DNA from: Strigamia acuminata
Lineage: Eukaryota; Arthropoda; Chilopoda; Geophilomorpha; Linotaeniidae
Length of the DNA stretch: 64,000 bases
Direction of reading: 5' to 3'
NCBI GenBank assembly: GCA_949358305.1
Contig: CASHSZ010000139.1
Span: 1 to 64,000, forward strand
Below, piece after piece: positions 1 through 11,300 of this stretch (its first letter is position 1; each line of letters starts with the position of its first letter). A program made the position numbers and the translations under genes. A model generated the notes under the pieces. That model made no database searches. It was not told where the DNA came from and was given only the letters and a program-made list of their open reading frames with translations.

Positions 1-154
1 AACCTAACCTAACCTAACCTAACCTAACCTAACCTAACCTAACCTAACCTAACCTAACCTAACCTAACCTAACCTAACCTAACCTAACCTAACCTAACCT
101 AACCTAACCTAACCTAACCTAACCTAACCTAACCTAACCTAACCTAACCTAACC
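1..154. repeat. Terminal telomere repeat (AACCT)n
   Basis: Uninterrupted AACCT repeats, about 31 copies, run from base 1. The complementary strand is (TTAGG)n, the canonical arthropod telomere, with the G-rich strand running outward to the left. This makes the window a true chromosome end rather than an internal tract, because nothing precedes it. Non-telomeric sequence begins at 155. Confidence 0.97.
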
Positions 155-255
155 GAAGTTAAAGTTAGGCCTAACAAAGCCGTTATTCCCGAGTGTAATG
201 GTGCAGTTACTCTTAAGTATAAGATAAATCTCTATTTCTCCAGAATAAAAAAAAA

Positions 256-440
256 GTCCTAAGAATGAAGAAATATGTTTTTCCAGAAAAAGAAATGTTA
301 CTTAAGAATAAGAAATATGTTACTTAAGAATAAGAAATATGTTTCTTAAGAATAAGAAATATGTTACTTAAGAATAAGAAATATGTTACTTAAGAATAAG
401 AAATATGTTTCTTAAGAATAACAAACTTAGTTCTTAATAA
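256..440. repeat. 22-bp AT-rich minisatellite next to telomere
   Basis: About seven copies of a 22-bp unit built on CTTAAGAATAAGAAATATG, alternating TTA and TTT at the junction. The first copies are degenerate. No coding capacity. The bases 155-255 between telomere and array are unique sequence with no recognisable gene. Confidence 0.85.
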
Positions 441-483
441 TAAAAAATAATTTTCTCCAGAATTTTATAATTTATTGCTGAAG

Positions 484-1427
484 AATGAGGAACATGTTTC
501 TCCAACCCAAGCAACCATACTCACCATGATGACGTCACACGTGCAGTACACAACCGTACACGGCAGTTTGGGCAAGCTCAAATGCCTAGGAAAAATAAAA
601 AAATCAAAACTCGCATTAAAAATCGGCAAAAATCATGAAAAATTATCAACAAAAAAACCCCCAAGCAACCATACTCACCATGATGACGTCACACGTGCAG
701 TACACGGCCGTACACGGCCGTTTGGGCAAGCTCAAATGCCTAGGAAAAATAAAAAAATCAAAACTCGCATTAAAAATCGGCAAAAATCATGAAAAATTAT
801 CAACAAAAAAACCCCCAAGCAACCATACTCACCATGATGACGTCACACGTGCAGTACACGGCCGTACACGGCCGTTTGGGCAAGCTCAAATGCCTAGGAA
901 AAATAAAAAAATCAAAACTCGCATTAAAAATCGGCAAAAATCATGAAAAATTATCAACAAAAAAATCCCCAAGCAACCATACTCACCATGATGACGTCAC
1001 ACGTGCAGTACACGGCCGTACACGGCCGTTTGGGCAAGCTCAAATGCCTAGGAAAAATAAAAAAATCAAAACTCGCATTAAAAATCGGCAAAAATCATGA
1101 AAAATTATCAACAAAAAAATCCCCAAGCAACCATACTCACCATGATGACGTCACACGTGCAGTACACGGCCGTACGGCCGTTTGGGCAAGCTCAAATGCC
1201 TAGGAAAAATAAAAAAATCAAAACTCGCATTAAAAATCGGCAAAAATCATGAAAAATTATCAACAAAAAAATCCCCAAGCAACCATACTCACCATGATGA
1301 CGTCACACGTGCAGTACACGGCCGTACACGGCCGTTTGGGCAAGCTCAAATGCCTAGGAAAAATAAAAAAATCAAAACTCGCATTAAAAATCGGCAAAAA
1401 TCATGAAAAATTATCAACAAAAAAAAA
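484..1427 (-). repeat. 154-bp tandem array (satellite A1) with exon-like units
   Basis: Six copies of a 154-bp unit, one of them shorter by a CA-type deletion near 1172. Each has a GC-rich core of about 61 bp (ATGATGACGTCACACGTGC ... GCCGTTTGGGCAAGC) and an A-rich spacer. Read on the minus strand, the core starts after a polypyrimidine run ending CCTAG and ends at ATG followed by GTGAGTATGG, so every unit looks like a short exon with good splice sites. The core includes the palindrome TGACGTCA and an overlapping CACGTG. Open frames in the array are a by-product of the repeat length and I do not call them genes. Confidence 0.9.
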
Positions 1428-2735
1428 CTGGGAAAAATGCATAAAAACGAATTTCAAAAAATTCCTTCTTACCTTTTCTGATGTCCAGGGTGGTCTAATT
1501 GAGTCCGGGACCCATCCAGTGGTCCTTGGCTGGTCTTGAATACCTAGAAAGAAAAGAAAAACGTTGAAAAACCATTAAAATTTGAAAGAAAAACTGGGAA
1601 AAATGCATAAAAACGAATTTCAAAAAATTCCTTCTTACCTTTTCTGATGTCCAGGGTGGTCTAATTGAGTCCGGGACCCATCCAGTGGTCCTTGGCTGGT
1701 CTTGAATACCTAGAAAGAAAAGAAAAACGTTGAAAAAACATTAAAATTTGAAAGAAAAGCTGGGAAAAATGCATAAAAACGAATTTCAAAAAATTCCTTC
1801 TTACCTTTTCTGATGTCCAGGGTGGTCTAATTGAGTCCGGGACCCATCCAGTGGTCCTTGGCTGGTCTTGAATACCTAGAAAGAAAAGAAAAACGTTGAA
1901 AAACCATTAAAATTTGAAAGAAAAACTGGGAAAAATACATAAAAACGAATTTCAAAAAATTCCTTCTTACCTTTTCTGATGTCCAGGGTGGTCTAATTGA
2001 GTCCGGGACCCATCCAGTGGTCCTTGGCTGGTCTTGAATACCTAGAAAGAAAAGAAAAACGTTGAAAAACCATTAAAATTTGAAAGAAAAACTGGAAAAA
2101 TGCATAAAAACGAATTTCAAAAAATTCCTTCTTACCTTTTCTGATGTCCAGGGTGGTCTAATTGAGTCCGGGACCCATCCAGTGGTCCTTGGCTGGTCTT
2201 GAATACCTAGAAAGAAAAGAAAAACGTTGAAAAACCATTAAAATTTGAAAGAAAAACTGGGAAAAATACATAAAAACGAATTTCAAAAAATTCCTTCTTA
2301 CCTTTTCTGATGTCCAGGGTGGTCTAATTGAGTCCGGGACCCATCCAGTGGTCCTTGGCTGGTCTTGAATACCTAGAAAGAAAAGAAAAACGTTGAAAAA
2401 CCATTAAAATTTGAAAGAAAAACTGGGAAAAATACATAAAAACGAATTTCAAAAAATTCCTTCTTACCTTTTCTGATGTCCAGGGTGGTCTAATTGAGTC
2501 CGGGACCCATCCAGTGGTCCTTGGCTGGTCTTGAATACCTAGAAAGAAAAGAAAAACGTTGAAAAACCATTAAAATTTGAAAGAAAAACTGGGAAAAATA
2601 CATAAAAACGAATTTCAAAAAATTCCTTCTTACCTTTTCTGATGTCCAGGGTGGTCTAATTGAGTCCGGGACCCATCCAGTGGTCCTTGGCTGGTCTTGA
2701 ATACCTAGAAAGAAAAGAAAAACGTTGAAAAATGA
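1428..2735 (-). repeat. 166-bp tandem array (satellite B) with exon-like units
   Basis: Eight copies of a 166-bp unit that are almost identical. On the minus strand each unit has a pyrimidine-rich run ending CTAG, a body of about 71 nt that is open in one frame and contains GGATGGGTCCCGG and CCTGGACATCAG, then AAAAG followed by GTAAGAAGG. The unit is the same kind of acceptor-body-donor module as the 154-bp array, although the body sequence is different. A 71-nt exon would shift frame at every copy, so a protein-coding role is unlikely. Confidence 0.9.
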
Positions 2736-3140
2736 TTAGAAATGGGTAAAAATTGATGAAAATTGACAAACCGAAACTATAAACGACAGGATAACAATAA
2801 ATGGCGGAGGCGTCCCGCTATGCGGTGGCAATCTTGGGTACTAGGGAAAGGGATGGAAGAGGCCAGATGCCCAGCTTTTTCCACCAACCACAGTCTGCCA
2901 CAAGCCAAAACCTGCACCCTTTGCTGGTGAATCTAAAGATTTCTTGCTGAAGCAAATGATTATTTCAATGCTTATTGGCTAATTGGTGGAACCTCATTCA
3001 TTCAATTGGTTAATTATTTTTCCCGCCAATTAGTTTTTTCTTCATTGATTGGTTCTTAAAATATAGTTTCTCCTTTCTCACACCAGGTGGCAAATAGAGG
3101 GCGTTGCTACAGTCAAAGAAGCGGCAAATTTGAATGCTAA
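2736..3140. other. Non-coding spacer between arrays
   Basis: Unique sequence between the 166-bp array and the telomere-like minisatellite. No open frame of note, no recognisable gene and no further repeat. It becomes AT-rich toward 3000-3060. Confidence 0.6.
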
Positions 3141-3368
3141 CCTCAGCTTAGCTAACCTAACCTAAATAAAATATGCTAACCTAACCTAAATAAAATATGC
3201 TAACCTAATCTAAATAAAATATGCTAACCTAACCTAAATAAAATATGCTAACCTAACCTAAATAAAATATGCTAACCTAACCTAAATAAAATATGCTAAC
3301 CTAACCTAAATAAAATATGCTAACCTAACCTAAATAAAATATGCTAACTTACCCTAAATAAAATATCC
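3141..3368. repeat. 24-bp minisatellite made of telomere-like repeats
   Basis: Nine copies of GCTAACCTAACCTAA followed by ATAAAATAT. Each unit embeds two to three telomere repeats in the same orientation as the chromosome end, separated by a fixed AT-rich linker. This looks like a short telomere tract that was captured with a flank and then amplified. Confidence 0.9.
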
Positions 3369-3369
3369 T

Positions 3370-3640
3370 AAAATATGCTGTAGATGGACATGGTAAGAGG
3401 TGACCAACCATTTGTTTGAATTGATTTTTACCTATTTTTTGAGTTTTTTTTTCCATTTTGGATTGTTTTAACCATTTCTTTTTGTTCTTTAGCCTTTTAC
3501 AACCTCCCAAAAGTTTCTGGATGGGTCCCGGCCACACATGGACCCCGGGCTGGACATGATAAAAGATGAATAACCATTTGTTTGAATAGATTTGTACCTA
3601 TTTCTTTAGTTTTTTTTCCCATTTTTGATTGTTTTGGCTA
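3370..3640 (+). repeat. Two exon-like subtelomeric units in plus orientation
   Basis: Two diverged copies of a module. The first shows ATGGACATG followed by GTAAGAGG. The second has CTTTAG, then a body with GGATGGGTCCCGG and GGGCTGGACATG, then ATAAAAG, so its donor GT is lost. The body matches the 166-bp array unit in core motifs but lies on the opposite strand. These are the only units of the family I see in this orientation. Confidence 0.6.
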
Positions 3641-4344
3641 AGAGAAACTCAATGTCCATCTGCCTGGAAGCCAAAACAGCGGGTATCTCGGGGAAAACAA
3701 GGAGTTTTACTCTTCACTAATGTAGAAAAATAAATCCAACAGGAGCAAAAAGAAAAACAACATCTTTAATGTAACGGTAAACATGCGTAACAACCAATAA
3801 TATCAAAATAGATAAAGAATAAATTGAAACGAATAAAAACATGAAAACAAATCTAAAAATAACATCCAAAACAAATTTTAAAAATTGCTGTTCATCTTCT
3901 GTTATGTCCTATGTGGTCCAGGTGAAGTTGGTGGGCATCCAAAGGCCTTTGAGGTCCAGAACATACAAAAATGTAGAAAAAAAAATCACAAAGAATCGAT
4001 TTCTTTGTTGAAATGCCCAAAAATCAACCAAAACAAGTAAAAACTTATCTGAAATCCATTTGATATTGACCCATCACTACTCAGGGCCGTTTGGGCAGTC
4101 GCAAATGCCTAGAAAATAGAACAAAAATGATTAAAAACATGAAAAATTGAAGAAAAGAAACGTCAAAAATAAATTTCAGAAAAAGCGGTTTACCGCCTGT
4201 GATGTTCCCCGCCGATCAGGCGCAGTCGTGGATAACCACACACCTTAGACCAATCAAAAATCCCTAGAAAATAAAACAAAAATAATAAACACTTTAAAAT
4301 GCATCAAAATGCATTAAAGAAAATGCTAAATTCAGGAAACTTAA
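3641..4344 (-). other. Diverged single exon-like units, otherwise non-coding
   Basis: Two isolated members of the subtelomeric module are visible on the minus strand. One is near 3890-3975, with a GGACATAACAGAAG end and a degraded donor. The other is near 4187-4266, with a CTAG acceptor, a GAACATCACAGG end and a GTAAACC donor. The rest is A-rich and holds no gene that I can support. Confidence 0.5.
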
Positions 4345-5612
4345 CCCCACGTGCAGTCCACGGCCGTTTGACAAGCTGGAATGCCTAGGAACAAAAAAAA
4401 ATAAAAATCACGTCCAAAAACGGCCAAAATCATGAAAAATTATCGACCATAAATCCCCAAGCAACCAACACTCACCATGATGATGTCTCACGTGCTGTCC
4501 ACTGCCGTACACAGCCGTTTGGACAGGCTGGAATGCCTAGGAACAAAAAAAAATAAAAATCATGTCAAAAAACGGCCAAAATCATGAAAAATCATCGACC
4601 ATAAATCCCCAAGCAACCAACACTCACCATGATGATGTCTCACGTGCTGTCCACTGCCGTACACAGCCGTTTGGACAGGCTGGAATGCCTAGGAACAAAA
4701 AAAAATAAAAATCACGTCCCAAAACGGCCAAAATCATGAAAAATCATCGACCATAAATCCCCAAGCAACCAACACTCACCATGATGATGTCTCACGTGCT
4801 GTCCACTGCCGTACACGGCCGTTTGGACAAGCTGGAATGCCTGAGAACAAAAAAAAAAAATTAAATCACGTCAAAAAACGGCCAAAATCATGAAAAATCA
4901 TCGACCATAAATCCCCAAGCAACCAACACTCACCATGATGATGTCTCACGTGCTGTCCACTGCTGTACACAGCCGTTTGGACAGGCTGGAATGCCTAGGA
5001 ACAAAAAAAAATAAAAATCATGTCAAAAAACGGCCAAAATCATGAAAAATCATTGACCATAAATCCCCAAGCAACCAACACTCACCATGATGATGTCTCA
5101 CGTGCTGTCCACTGCCGTACACAGCCGTTTGGACAGGCTGGAATGCCTAGGAACAAAAAAAAATAAAAATCATGTCAAAAAACGGCCAAAATCATGAAAA
5201 ATCATTGACCATAAATCCCCAAGCAACCAACACTCACCATGATGATGTCTCACGTGCTGTCCACTGCCGTACACGGCCGTTTGGACAAGCTGGAATGCCT
5301 GAGAACAAAAAAAAAATTAAATCACGTCAAAAAACGGCCAAAATCATGAAAAATCATCGACCATAAATCCCCAAGCAACCAACACTCACCATGATGATGT
5401 CTCACGTGCTGTCCACTGCCGTACACGGCCGTTTGGACAAGCTGGAATGCCTAGGAACAAAAAAAAATAAAAATCACGTAAAAAAACGGCCAAAATCATG
5501 AAAAATTATCGACAAAAAAATCCCCAAGCGACCATCACTCACCATGATGATGTCACACGTGCTGCCCACGGCCGTACACGGCCGTTTGGACAAGCTGGAA
5601 TGCCTAGGAAGT
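4345..5612 (-). repeat. 152-bp tandem array (satellite A2), relative of the 154-bp array
   Basis: About eight copies of a 152-bp unit that is clearly homologous to the 484-1427 array but diverged: TGACGTCA is now TGATGTCT in most copies, and the GC-rich core is GTGCTGTCCACTGCCGTAC. On the minus strand the donor GTGAGTGTTGG is kept in every copy. The acceptor is mostly CCTAG, while some copies (near 4841 and 5300) have CTCAG, a different but equally valid acceptor. The last copy (5520-5612) is intermediate between the two families. Confidence 0.88.
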
Positions 5613-6330
5613 TAGGTTTACAGATTAAGCCTTCGTTCTGACATATAATACACTGTATTATTTCAAATTGTTATGCTCTCGTGTCACGTATCTTTCTATT
5701 GTGACTAGAGATTTTCCTTACCTGCAAATAAAACACCAGCTGTTTAGTTACATTACTCTTCCTCTTCTCTTTCTACAATTGACACTAAATATGCAGCGAA
5801 AAACGAATCCAAAAGATTCTAAGCCATACGACAATACCAATCACTCGTTGGTTCAAATCGTCCGCCATTTTCCTCCGCAAAAGCTACCGAGTCGTCACGT
5901 GACCAAAAACGAAATGGAAAATCAGTTTAGATGAGTTGTCTGACAATTAATTAATTAATTATTTCAATTTATTTACACCAAACAGTTTCTTATTAAAACG
6001 TTCATTTCCCCGATCCGAAATAATTTTCCTTGGTATCAGAGTAGACAGTTGTATCGGCAATGGACCCAATCGAACTCCCTGATTGGTCCATTCGAATTTG
6101 GCAACAAAGGCTTATTTTTTCCACGCCCTCTTTCCCACCTTATTTTTAGTTTGTCATTCCGTTTTTTCGTGAAAAAATGTGTATTTATTCGCCCGTTTAC
6201 CATTAATCCTCATAATTTGAAACAAATCGGCGTTGGGTTGTTTAAGTTAGTGCATTTCGCCCGCACCGTACACGTGATCAAAACCTCCTCCCCTTCCCTC
6301 TTGTGATTGGTTGATTCGAAGTAGAGAGCA
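5613..6330 (+). mobile_element. Probable copia-type LTR element remnant (5' end only)
   Basis: TGGTATCAGAGT at 6031-6042 matches the primer-binding site used by many copia-type elements (3' end of initiator Met tRNA). Eighteen bases downstream an ATG at 6060 opens a short frame reading MDPIELPDWSIRIWQQRL, whose composition resembles a copia gag start, but it stops after about 29 codons. Upstream 5613-6028 would be the LTR, though I cannot define its TG and CA ends. No protease, integrase or RT follows, so this is at most a fragment. It could also be a chance primer-site match. Confidence 0.4.
6031..6042 (+). other. Candidate tRNA-iMet primer-binding site
   Basis: TGGTATCAGAGT is complementary to the 3' end of initiator methionine tRNA and sits just before a short gag-like frame. 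It is the main support for the copia-type remnant. Confidence 0.45.
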
Positions 6331-7150
6331 GACGATAGTTTGGATTTTCATAGTGTTATGATTTTCTTTGCTATTAAAATACTTTGTTATTATATATTTT
6401 TATAACAAATGGCTTTCATGCTCCAAAACTGCATTTTTGGGACTCCAAAATGCATTTATTTCTGAAAACAAATGGCTTTCATGCATCAAAACAGCATATT
6501 CAGGGTAGAAAAATGCATTTGTTTATGTAAAGAAACATCTTAGGGACATAAAAGCTTCAATTTCTACTTCCAATATAATTTTGCTCTGGATTCAAAAGAA
6601 AGCAAGAACAGCAATTCACATAGTCCTGTGAGTTTCATGGTACAAAAACATACCACAGGAAAGCCCGAGGGCGGAGAAGGCAAGTGGGTTTTTCAAGCAA
6701 AGGGAAAAGGTTTTTAGTCTTAAACTGATGAAGTGGCAGCAAAAATGAGCAGTAAGTGTTGTAATTTCATAAATTAACCCTCAGAAGGATAACCCTATAC
6801 CATTTTTGGGACAACACTCTTCTTGAATAGGAAAACGTTTTTTGGTTTAATATAATTAGCAGAAATTTTCTGGCTTTTTTCACAACAATAATGTTTGTTT
6901 CCAAAAAAAATTGAAGTGTTCTGAACATTATTTGTTTATTTATTCACCTTGGAAAATTCGGCCCCTTAGAAATTCCAGCTTAAATCTAAGTTGGCTTCTC
7001 TCAATCTTATAATAGCGCTTCTTCTTAGTGCTTCCAATTGGTATCAGCAGACACTGTATGGCGCTAGTAGTGCAACACAAAAAATCACAAGGTTCTATTT
7101 CTGGCTAAAATATACATTAAAAATAAAATTATTTAGAATAACTTAAACTT
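6331..7150. other. AT-rich region without a supported gene
   Basis: No convincing open frame on either strand. A local duplication of about 75 bp is seen at 6405-6530 (AAATGGCTTTCATGC ... AATGCATTT). Nothing else recognisable. Confidence 0.5.
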
Positions 7151-7646
7151 TTTCACTTAATATTAATTTTCTTGGTTAAAAATTAATTTTCTTGGCTTAA
7201 AATTAATTTTCTTGACTTAAAATTAATTTTCTTGACTTAAAATTAATTTTCTTGGCTTAAAATTAATTTTCTTGGCTTAAAATTAATTTTCTTGGCTTAA
7301 AATTAATTTTCTTGGCTTAAAATTATTTTTCTTGGCTTAAAATTAATTTTCTTTGCTTAAAATTAATTTTCTTGGCTTAAAATTAATTTTCTTGGCTTAA
7401 AATTAATTTTCTTGGCTTAAAATTAATTTTCTTGGCTTAAAATTAATTTTCTTGGCTTAAAATTAATTTTCTTGGCTTAAAATTAATTTTCTTGGCTTAA
7501 AATTAATTTTCTTGGCTTAAAATTAATTTTCTTGGCTTAAAATTAATTTTCTTGGCTTAAAATTAATTTTCTTGGCTTAAAATTAATTTTCTTGGCTTAA
7601 AATTAATTTTCTTGGCTTAAAATTAATTTTCTTGGCTTAAAATTAA
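7151..7646. repeat. 20-bp minisatellite AATTAATTTTCTTGGCTTAA
   Basis: About 24 head-to-tail copies of AATTAATTTTCTTGGCTTAA, nearly identical, with single-base variants in the first few units and at 7325 and 7352. The unit length is exactly two helical turns. No coding capacity. Confidence 0.95.
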
Positions 7647-8140
7647 CGCCCATTCATGCAATGAAAAGTGGTCAAAAAGGGCCAAACGGTCATTTTAAGC
7701 CAAAAACATAACAATATAAATTAAAAAAAGAGGAAATAAGCGCAAATAGAAGGCGCCTGGATCTCCAAAATGCACGTCAAAATTAAAAACCAATTAAATA
7801 AATTAAACAAATAGGATCAGCTAATAAACTAAAAACCTACAAAATCCAGCATCCACCTGAAATTGAAAAAACACCTAAAATTCCGTTAAAATTCTCTAAA
7901 AATTAGAATAAAATTCTATTTTAATTTCTCTGCAATCTCCCTAAAATTTCCCCAAAATTCTCCTAAAATGACAAATTTTACTTTTAAAAATTAAACAAAC
8001 AGAATCAGCTAATAAACGAACAAAAAACTTGCAAAGCCCATCCACCCGAAATTGAAAATACATCTAAACTTCCCCTAAAATTGCAAAAAAGTTGCCCAAA
8101 AAAAATTCTTTTTTAATTTCCCTGTAATCTCCCTAAATGA
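7647..8140. repeat. Diverged direct duplication of about 185 bp
   Basis: Segments near 7795-7950 and 7980-8140 align along their length (shared AATTAAACAAA, ATCAGCTAATAAAC and TCTCCCTAAA), with about 80 percent identity by eye. AT-rich and non-coding. Confidence 0.6.
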
Positions 8141-8149
8141 AGCCAAAGA

Positions 8150-8365
8150 GTCAGGAAAAACGTGCGTTTTGGTCGCCAAAAACGTGCAGTTAAGCAAAAA
8201 AAAAATGTATTGCCACCCAAAATGTGCGTTTTGGCCACAAAAAGTGCACCTTACACACCAAAAAGTGCTCTTCGGACACGAAAAGAACACTTGGCCAACC
8301 AAAACGCACAATTTTGCTGCCAAAAAGTGCACTTTGGACAGGGAAAATGCACTTTTTACACGTAT
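8150..8365. repeat. Short quasi-repeats of TTTTGG/CCAAAA type
   Basis: Eight or so imperfect 24-30 bp repeats containing AAAGTGCRYTTTGG and CCAAAA. They create open frames on both strands at once, which is a composition effect. The array ends just before the inferred splice acceptor of the recombinase gene. Confidence 0.6.
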
Positions 8366-8392
8366 GTGACTAATTTGTACATTTATGCGTAG

Positions 8393-11300
8393 GTCCAATC
8401 ACTACGGCCATTACGGCCACCCAGGATGAGGTCGGGGAAGACACCATCGAGAACGTCAATGGGCAGGTGTCTGTAGTTTGGGATGATACCAATTGGGTGC
8501 CAGAATGCATGAGGGAATTTTTGGTACCGTCCTTGAACGAAGCCAGGCTGTGCAAATTTGAAGAATGGGCAGGCTACGACGCAGGACTTGGTCACTCGCA
8601 ACACACGGCTGAGCAGCACAGGCGGCAAACAAAAGATTTCCTTGTGAAAACATGGGAGAGCAAGGAAGAAACGTTCCTCCAAGGAACGGAAACCTGGTTC
8701 TTGGCGATGTTAAAAGGATTTGCCCCGGGAACAATCGTGAGCTCGTTAAGTTCGATAAAGCACTATCTCTTTTACGTTGAACGCTCGCTAAAGAACCCCC
8801 CTGGCCCAGCCCGAGACCTCCTTAGGTCGATGACGGGTCAGTTGAAAATGTGGGGAGGCAATGTAAAAAAGCTTTGCGCACGCCGCCAAAGAGTGCTAGC
8901 TCGTAACGAACGAACAAAACTGCCGTGCAAGAAAGACGGCAAGTCGTTCATTTCCTCGCTGCACGTCCGCGAAGTCCACGCCTGGCTGGATCAGCCAAGC
9001 TCAATTAAAAACTGGAGCATTAAGGTCGTTCCACATGCCAGAGACGTTCTGGTCACCGAATTGGTTATGGCAAATGCGGCTCGCCAGGGTTGTGCCACTC
9101 AAATGACCCTCGGCGAGTGGCAAAACCGGGTGGTAGTCAGGGATTGCTTGGTGGTTGACGTGGCGAAAGTAAAAAACGCAGCGCAAAGGGGCGGCGCAGA
9201 CGTGGTGGTGTCCAAAAGGCTAGAAAGCCGGATCCGAAGCTACATCAGGCACTTTCGGAGCCGTTGCTTTTTTGGCGAAAACAGTGAGGAACGGCGACGA
9301 GACACGTCAACACCTCTGTTTGTCAACTCGGTGGGCAAACAGATGGATAAGTCGATGGCGGCCAACTGCGTTACAAATGCCTGGAAACGCGCCGGCCTCA
9401 AGCCAATGACGGCCACCCTTTATCGAAAGGGCGTCGTTACGGAGGTCCACCATCGGAACTATGAAATGGCAGCCGATCTGGCCAATCAAATGGGCCACAA
9501 TGTGGCAACGGCAGACAAATATTACAGGTTGGCAGGATCTGCACGCCGATCGGTCAAAACTGTGCGGAGAATTGGAAAACTCATGGGGACCGGTGCACTA
9601 CTGGATAGCAGCGACGAAGGTAATACACTTAATGCCCAAAATTTTTTTCGCCCCTAAAGCTCATTATCCACTTACCATCAAAACAAGACGAACAAGAGAA
9701 AGCAGGGCGCGAGTCCGACACATCTGACGCGTCGTCCGAACGCAACGCGTCACATTCGCTACCGCCTTCTCGCAGACGAGTACCAGCGTCCACGTCGCGA
9801 ACCGTCAAACGCACTCGTCAGGCGGGGCCATCTACCTCAGCGCGCCAAAGTGCAGCGTCCGGTATGCATAAAAAAAAATAATAACAATAAAGCAGTAATG
9901 ATTAATCAAATTGCACTAAACAGTGGAAGGTGATCGACACCAGTCCGCCACTTCCGACGCATCGCCCGAACGCAGCGCATCCCATTCGCAACCGCCCTCT
10001 CGCAGACAAGTACCAGCGTCCACGTCGCGAACCGTCAAACGCACTCGTCAGGCGGGGCCATCTACCTCAGCGCGCCAAAGTGCAGCGTCCGGTATGCATA
10101 AAAAAAAATAATAACAATAAAGCAGTAATGATTAATCAAATTGCACTAAACAGTGGAAGGTGATCGACACCAGTCCACCACTTCCGACGCATCGCCCGAA
10201 CGCAGCGCATCCCATTCGCAACCGCCCTCTCGCAGACGAGTACCAGCGTCCACGTCGCGAACCGTCAAACGCACTCGTCAGGCGGGGCCATCTACCTCAG
10301 CGCGCCAAAGTGCAGCGTCCGGTATGCATAAAAAAAATAATAACAATAAAGCAGTAATGATTAATCAAATTGCACTAAACAGTGGAAGGTGATCGACACC
10401 AGTCCACCACTTCCGACGCATCGCCCGAACGCAGCGCATCCCATTCGCAACCGCTCTCTCGCAGACGAGTACCAGCGTCCACGTCGCAAACCGTCAAACG
10501 CACTCGTCAGGCGGGGCCATCTACCTCAGCGCGCCAAAGTGCAGCGTCCGGTATGCATAAAAAAAAATAATAACAATAAAGCAGTAATGATTAATCAAAT
10601 TGTACAAAACAGTGGAAGGTGATCGGCACCAGTCCACCACTTCCGACGCATCGCCCGAACGCAGCGCATCCCATTCGCAACCGCCCTCTCGCAGGCGAGC
10701 ATCACCGTCGGCGTCGCTCGGTGCCGCACCACTCAGTTCCCCCAGGTTGTCCAGATGGTCGTACTGTCCGGAGGGTTTAATGTCATTGTCACAAATGCAG
10801 GAGGCGGTGGAGGCATCCATTGGCTCCCGTTCGCAATTGCCAACCCGGCGACAATCGCTGCCATCTGTGTCGCTTGGCGCCGCACCACTCAGTCCAAGCA
10901 GTACGGAAGCCTTTGGGTCATTGGCACAAACACGAGAGGCTCGTTCGTCCCTTGCTTCAGAGCCTGAAGGGACGAGTATGTATTCTGAAAGAGATATTCT
11001 AATAATTATTCATTGTTTAATTCTGACAATTAATGCAGACGTCCGGTCAGGCCAGGAGCGGTTCGAAACAGAGGTGTTCAACGAATCGCCGACCAGACAC
11101 CAAAAAACAACAAATCGCAGACTCGGTGAACAACTCTTGGTGAAACCCGCTCACCTATTGCTCACAGCATCCATGTCCATTCCGGATACTAGGGACCGGT
11201 CCATCATTCCCACATCTGGTGAGCAAACTGGTATGTCCTCAGACGGAATAAAAACACACACACACATTTATTAATTACTTTGTTGTCTGTTTCAAACAGT

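Noticed and set aside
475-1539. Chain of overlapping 75-105 codon frames in the 154-bp array
   Set aside because: They repeat the same peptide because the unit is nearly divisible by three. They include the A-rich spacer and overlap each other, so they reflect the repeat, not genes.
484-5612. CRISPR-like regular repeats
   Set aside because: Unit lengths of 152-166 bp with near-identical whole units and no variable spacers, in a eukaryotic telomere context.
8075-8398. Open frames on both strands rich in Phe/Cys or Lys
   Set aside because: Short quasi-repeats of TTTTGG/CCAAAA leave both strands open; no family features.
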